From Sporobolomyces roseus (Eukaryota; Basidiomycota; Microbotryomycetes; Sporidiobolales; Sporidiobolaceae): 64,000 nt of DNA. Location of the stretch: positions 682,001 through 746,000 of the forward strand of contig JADILM010000012.1 of the NCBI GenBank assembly GCA_016617785.1, in the 5' to 3' direction. Positions 59,447 through 64,000 of the stretch are shown piece after piece; within the stretch, counting starts at the first letter, position 1, and each line of letters opens with the position of its first letter. The notes beneath the pieces are model-generated. The model had not been told where the DNA came from. It was given only the letters and a program-made list of their open reading frames with translations, and ran no database searches. The translations under genes and the position numbers were made by a program.

Positions 59447-62220
59447 CTATCTCCTCCGACTGTCTTCCTCACTCTCACTCGTCTCGCTCTCCGTTTCATC
59501 CTCGTTCAGCGCACGCTCTAGATTGATAGCTATCCCAACATCAGTTCTGCGTTGAAAGAAAGCGAGAGATGATAGCGAGAAGCGTCGACTCACCTTCTGT
59601 TGCCAAAGCTTTATCCTCCTCGTACTCCCTCGCCAAAGTTTGTTTCCTCCGACGACCGCAACTGAACTTGCAGCACAAGACTATTGTGACGAAGAGAAGA
59701 ATGGGAAGGAGGAAGATGAGGCAGAGGAAGAGTGCTTTGTTGCGTTCGAAGGTAGAGGATAGGTCGGAAGAGGTTTCGCTTGAAGGGAAGTTGTCGGAAG
59801 GAGTAGAGGTGGAACTGGGAGAAGATGAAGAGTGTGATGAAGTCGATTTGGTCTGGTCTTTGCTCGATGGTCGAGGGGAGAAGTCTGATTTCGAGGGAGT
59901 TGAATCGTCGGAATCTGAAATCGTTCTTGTTCCGTCTTGATCGTCCGTTTCCTTCTCAGCATCTCCACTTTCACCGCCTCCGATACTCTCGCTTCCACTC
60001 CCACTATCACTCTTCTTCACATTCACCTTCTTCTCTCCCTCGACGAGATATCCTGTGATTTCGATTTGATCCTCAATCTCCGGTATCTTCTCCTCGTTAC
60101 AGACTGTAACATCTCCAGGACCGTAATCGACAGGGTTGCAACCTGGTAGAGCGTCGAGAGTGCCGAGAGTTTGTTCGATGATTGCGGGGGATTGAATGCA
60201 GGAGTTTGGATCGAATTCATCGTAGTTGTTAAAGTCGAAGATCATGCACCTTTGAAAGAGACAGGGGTTGAAGCGTAAGAGGAGTGTTTCGGATGGGTCA
60301 TGTGAGGGAGCAAGGAAGATCGAAATCAGGAAGGGGAACGAAATCGATATTTGTCAGTTTGGGGCGCAATCTCGACGAAATCAGATCTGATCGAGAACCA
60401 AGAACTCACTCTTCAATCACACCCGTAGCGGAAGTACACTCATCCGTCGCTTGTTGCAAAATATCGATATCCCACCCATTCGAGAAATCACTAATCTCGC
60501 AAGATTCAGAAAGAGTCAGTTCGTCTCCTACGATAACGTCGAGATAGAGAAGGGATGGCTTACCCATGAAGGCCATACCCGAGTGGATCACCGGTCGATA
60601 GAACGAAGGGCTGAGAGCTATTCATCGCTTCTCCCCAATCATCTTTGAAAGGATCAGTCGCCCACCAAACTTCTACGCAACGTCATCGTGCAGCCATCAG
60701 TTGCTGCGCATGCTTGATAGATGCAAGATGGCTGCGTACCGTAGAAGATTGTGATGAGTCTCTTTGGATGAGAAGAAGGACAAGCTCCGAGTTCTCCCTG
60801 CGAAGAACGAGAAATCAGTTTTCCTCGCTCGTATGTGAGGTAGATGGGATCGGCGCACATCCTCAGGGAACGCCATGTGAGAGATATGATTCGTTGAGTC
60901 GACATTCTCGCCATCTAGAAGCGTGGGCGAACTTGTCAATTTTGCGAAAGAACGAGAATGAAGCAGGAACGCACCCCAACAAGATGGAAACATTATCTCA
61001 GCTCTCAAGCTATCCTATACCTCCAAGTACGATCAGTTCGAGGAATCAGAGACGGCGTGATGAAGAGGGAGACTTACAGCGCAATTGACTGTCGGAAACC
61101 AAGGATTCTTCGTTTCATCCTTTCCTAGTCCTTCCCCTCCTAAACAGTTCCAACCTATCCCTTTTGCCATTGCCGAAGAGTCGTCGTAAGATCGAGTCTG
61201 TAGAGCTCACGACGATGAGTGATCGATCGATAAAGAGAGAGAGAGAGAAACGAACATAGGGATTCCCAACTAGCATTCGAAACCCTTCTGGAAACGCTTG
61301 CACCGGATACTCGTCTGACGGATGAGAGTGTTGCATATAGTATCTGTCGATTGAATGTGAAAGGTAACTGAGCAAGTCAAAATGAGCGGGAAAAACAGAG
61401 TGAACGAACATGAGCAAGTTTCCGCCTCCGACACTAGTAAAGCTGTCAGCAGTTCCACCGACTCATTCAGCTTGGAGATAGCGGCAATGAGGAGATGGAA
61501 AGAAGGCTGACCTTCCATTCTTCCACCAAAAATAAAGTTGAGGAGTCCAATAATCTGTAAGTACAAAGATCACAACGAATCAGTCTGAGCTAGGCTACCG
61601 CATTCAGTCGGCATCCGAACGTACTGCTGAGATCCTGCTTGACGATACAGCTATTGAAGTGTTTACGAAGAGGGCGGGATCAGTCTCTCAAGCTAGGTCT
61701 CAAAACGAAGAGGAGTTTTTGGCTCACCTCGTACAATCACTCTTCCTAGCATCCTCAAATCCCATATCCAGATTGAAGTTGGATCCTCCGTGTATCCTGT
61801 CACGAGCGAGAGGATTGGGAATGGTCAGCTCGATGCGAAACGAACGAAAACCGAAAGGATGAGAATTGAGACGGGCGAAGGAAGGGATGGGACTCACGCA
61901 TGTACATGTTGAGATATACCTCCTGGGTTCGTCAGTGGATCTGCGAGACGGAACAGAGGAGTGGAGTCGAAGGGAAAACGAAAGATCAGTTCGAAATTCT
62001 CATTTCGCTCCAAATCTCCCCCGCTTCTCCTTTCCTCCTCACCCAGAGAGAATCGAGACTTACCTGCTCTTTCCACCACTAGAGGAGAGGCTTGACAAGG
62101 TAACCTCCAAAACGCTTGGCTTGAGGGGAATCGATCGAAAGCGAGTGAGAGAAGTGTTGCGAATGAGCTGTAGCGCTTCCGCCGTCGATGTGGTCGGAAA
62201 TTACGAGTTGGCGAGTGCAT
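59447..62220 (-). CDS. DUF1996-domain secreted/membrane-anchored protein
   Basis: The start at 62220 gives MHSPTRNFRPHRRRKRY then a hydrophobic stretch SSFATLLSLAFDRF before FWRLPCQASPLVVERA, the start of the DUF1996 domain (PF09362). Domain motifs include DPLTNPGGISQHVH, GGSNFNLDMGFEDARKSDC, ALLYFWW-like and MYYMQHSHPSDEYPVQAFPE, FRMLVGNPY, IGWNCLGGEGLGKDETKNPW, GACPSSHPKRLITIFY, QPFVLSTGDPLGYGLHG, and ISDFSNGWDIDILQQATDEC followed by TSATGVIEE. The C-terminus is unusual for simple secreted members: a Ser/Asp-rich linker, one membrane helix (LFLCLIFLLPILLFVTIVLC), a CGRRRK stop-transfer and an acidic cytosolic tail ending EDSRRR at 59447. Biochemical function of DUF1996 is unknown. About ten introns. 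Confidence 0.87.
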
Positions 62221-63533
62221 CTGGACGATATCGAGGAAGGAGGACGGTTGAAGAGGGAAGAAGAGAAAGTTGTGGAGAATGGAAAAGGAGCAAAGCGTGA
62301 GCCGCGGGAAGTTTCGGAGCGAGATCTTGAGGTCTTGTTCTCGAAGGAGAAGAGGCAGAGATTGGACTAGTCGACAGTGAGATTGGAGGAGCTGTAGAGG
62401 AGGACCGAGTCTGCGAGAGGCCGAAAATTGACGAGTTGAGGGAAAAAGCTAGGGGAACATTGATCGCTCCTGTCGGAACCCGCTCTTTGGCTAAGACGAG
62501 CTTCATTCGAGGCTTGCGACCTTCAATTCGGGATTGGGAGAGCGCTGGTAATGGTGCGTCGAATAGAGAATTGGCTGGTTGAGCGAAGTGTAAAGAGGAG
62601 CAGTATCGAGATGACGGATCGACGCGAGAAGGACGGCAATAGCTTTCAGATAGCGTATAGAGGATCCTAGTTCAATCGAACAGCCTTTCGGTCAGCTCAC
62701 AGCCTTAGAGGAACAGTCTGAAGATCAAGATATGAATCGAATGAAGAAAGAACGAGGACTCACTGAAGCGACCCTGAGCCAGTTTGGTAACATATCTGTG
62801 GCCTATATACGTCCTCTGAGCCGTCAATGAGCTGCTCCAGTGAGAGTAAAGTGATGAGGAGATGATCAAGAGATTGTTCGCTTCTTTCACTTCTACCACT
62901 CCAGCCAATCTATCGAATTCGCTCAATATAGCTTCAGGAGTACTCAGAACGATCTACAGCTGGAGCAAGAGCGCTACCGCTACTCTCCACGTTGTTCTCG
63001 CTCTTCCTTTTTCGACTTTCCCCGCAACATCAACCCAGCTCTCTCTCGCTTCACAAGGGTAGCTGGTGATGCTGGAGATCTTTGAGAGGATATGGGAGAG
63101 TCGATAGTCAAGGTCAGTACACTTGTGTCATCCTTCTTTTCATGAGAAAGTCACATATTCGATAATTTCGAAACCTGACTCTTCGTTCGCATTTATACGC
63201 TGATGGAGGACGCTACCAACATCGCTTACGACCACAGTAGTGAAACAATCTCTCCCTTTGAGTGCAAGGACAAGCAGCCGACGGATTCAAACGATTCCCT
63301 TGCCTCTTTCAGCTCTTTCGCTAACTTTATTTCGCTTCGTTTCATTCACTCACTCTGTCAAACCTCGTAGCTTCACCGCTTCGAGTCAGCTCTCCTATCT
63401 TTCGACTCGATTTGAGGCTGTGCTGCTCCGCGGAAACCAATCTCTTCTGAGTCCTTTTCGTGAGATTGTCTCTTTCCCTTCTCTCCTCACTCCCCGTTGC
63501 TCACTCTCGTCCTCCCAACACAAGACAAACGTC
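62221..63533. other. divergent intergenic region, no gene seen
   Basis: 1.3 kb between the DUF1996 gene (-) and the last gene (+). Short frames on both strands lack motifs. It presumably holds both promoters and 5' UTRs, possibly with leader introns. Confidence 0.4.
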
Positions 63534-64000
63534 ATGTCGCAGGATGGCATCGACCAAGGAGAACATCCCACGCTCGTTGTCGAGAAGACGAATCGCAACA
63601 GGGAAGACCTCACTGCCGCAATCAGTCAGCGCTGGAGTTGGCAGCATCTCGCTACTATCCCCTCTTCAACTCCTCAAGTACCGTACCTGCAAGAGTGGAT
63701 CAAGCAAGCGAGGAACTTCACGAGATACGCTTTCAACAAGATCGGTTTGGCTAGCTCTCAAAGCAGTAATCAGCTTCTGACCTACAACGAGTGGGAGTAC
63801 ATCAAGGGTTACTTTGTCGGGATCAAGAATGCTTGCGGTGTAGGAAAACTGTATGAATTACCCTACGAGCTGGTTCGTTCATTCTCCCCCTTTTTTCTCC
63901 CCTTTTTTTCCCGCAAATTCTCTTACCGGTCGAATCTTTCTGAGTAGCCATTCATTGGAGAAGATAAGAACGAATTCGAAGGTGTCAAGCGCTATTCAAC
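63534..64000 (+). CDS. unidentified protein, 5' part only (runs off window)
   Basis: The ATG at 63534 starts MSQDGIDQGEHPTLVVEKTN, followed by LTAAISQRWSWQHLATIPSS, YLQEWIKQARNFTRYAFNKI and TYNEWEYIKGYFVGIKNACG. An intron from about 63871 to 63948 leads to FIGEDKNEFEGVKRYS at the window end. No family recognised; the protein looks globular and helical. Confidence 0.6.

Overview
This window is nuclear DNA from a fungus, most likely a basidiomycete yeast (probably Pucciniomycotina; that level is inference). The genes are compact and broken by many short introns with GTGAGT/GTAAGT-type donors. They encode conserved fungal proteins: Trm61, Rad4/XPC, Erf2, Atg9, Los1, Pho88, TRAP-alpha and an IucB-type siderophore acyltransferase.

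Left flank (1-9.6 kb): the 3' part of TRM61 (+), a nucleotide-sugar transporter (+), a Red1/ZFC3H1-like zinc-finger protein (-), a siderophore N-acyltransferase (+) and an intron-containing tRNA-Thr(CGU) (-).

Centre (9.6-30.8 kb): a near-perfect inverted repeat dominates the window. The left arm (about 9623-18391) and right arm (about 21385-30832) flank a unique 3.0 kb spacer. Each arm carries, in mirror order, the truncated or complete 5' end of PHO88, a tRNA Ser-Thr-Val cassette, a tRNA-Ile, an uncharacterised two-exon gene, weak coding-like fragments and a second, oppositely oriented copy of the tRNA cassette. The two inner cassettes enclose a roughly 5.0 kb gene-less domain (17385-22418), much of which is strikingly poor in CpG compared with the flanks. 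Mirror-image arms, a unique core, tRNA gene clusters as borders and a CpG-poor core together resemble regional centromeres of the Schizosaccharomyces pombe / Candida tropicalis type. A centromere is the main hypothesis, but it is not proven by sequence.

Right flank (30.8-64 kb): PHO88 (+), RAD4/XPC (-), the DHHC palmitoyltransferase ERF2 (+), ATG9 (+), two tandem paralogous Myb/SANT-like genes (-), a poorly resolved small gene (-), exportin-T LOS1 (+), an SH3-domain actin-patch-type protein (+), TRAP-alpha (-), a tentative small gene (+), a secreted/membrane DUF1996 protein (-) and the start of an unidentified gene (+).

The flanking genes are ordinary housekeeping genes with no evident operon-like logic. 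The unusual content is the palindromic tRNA-bounded core and the tandem Myb-like pair. Exon limits were read by eye from frame continuity and splice consensus, so individual splice sites are approximate.
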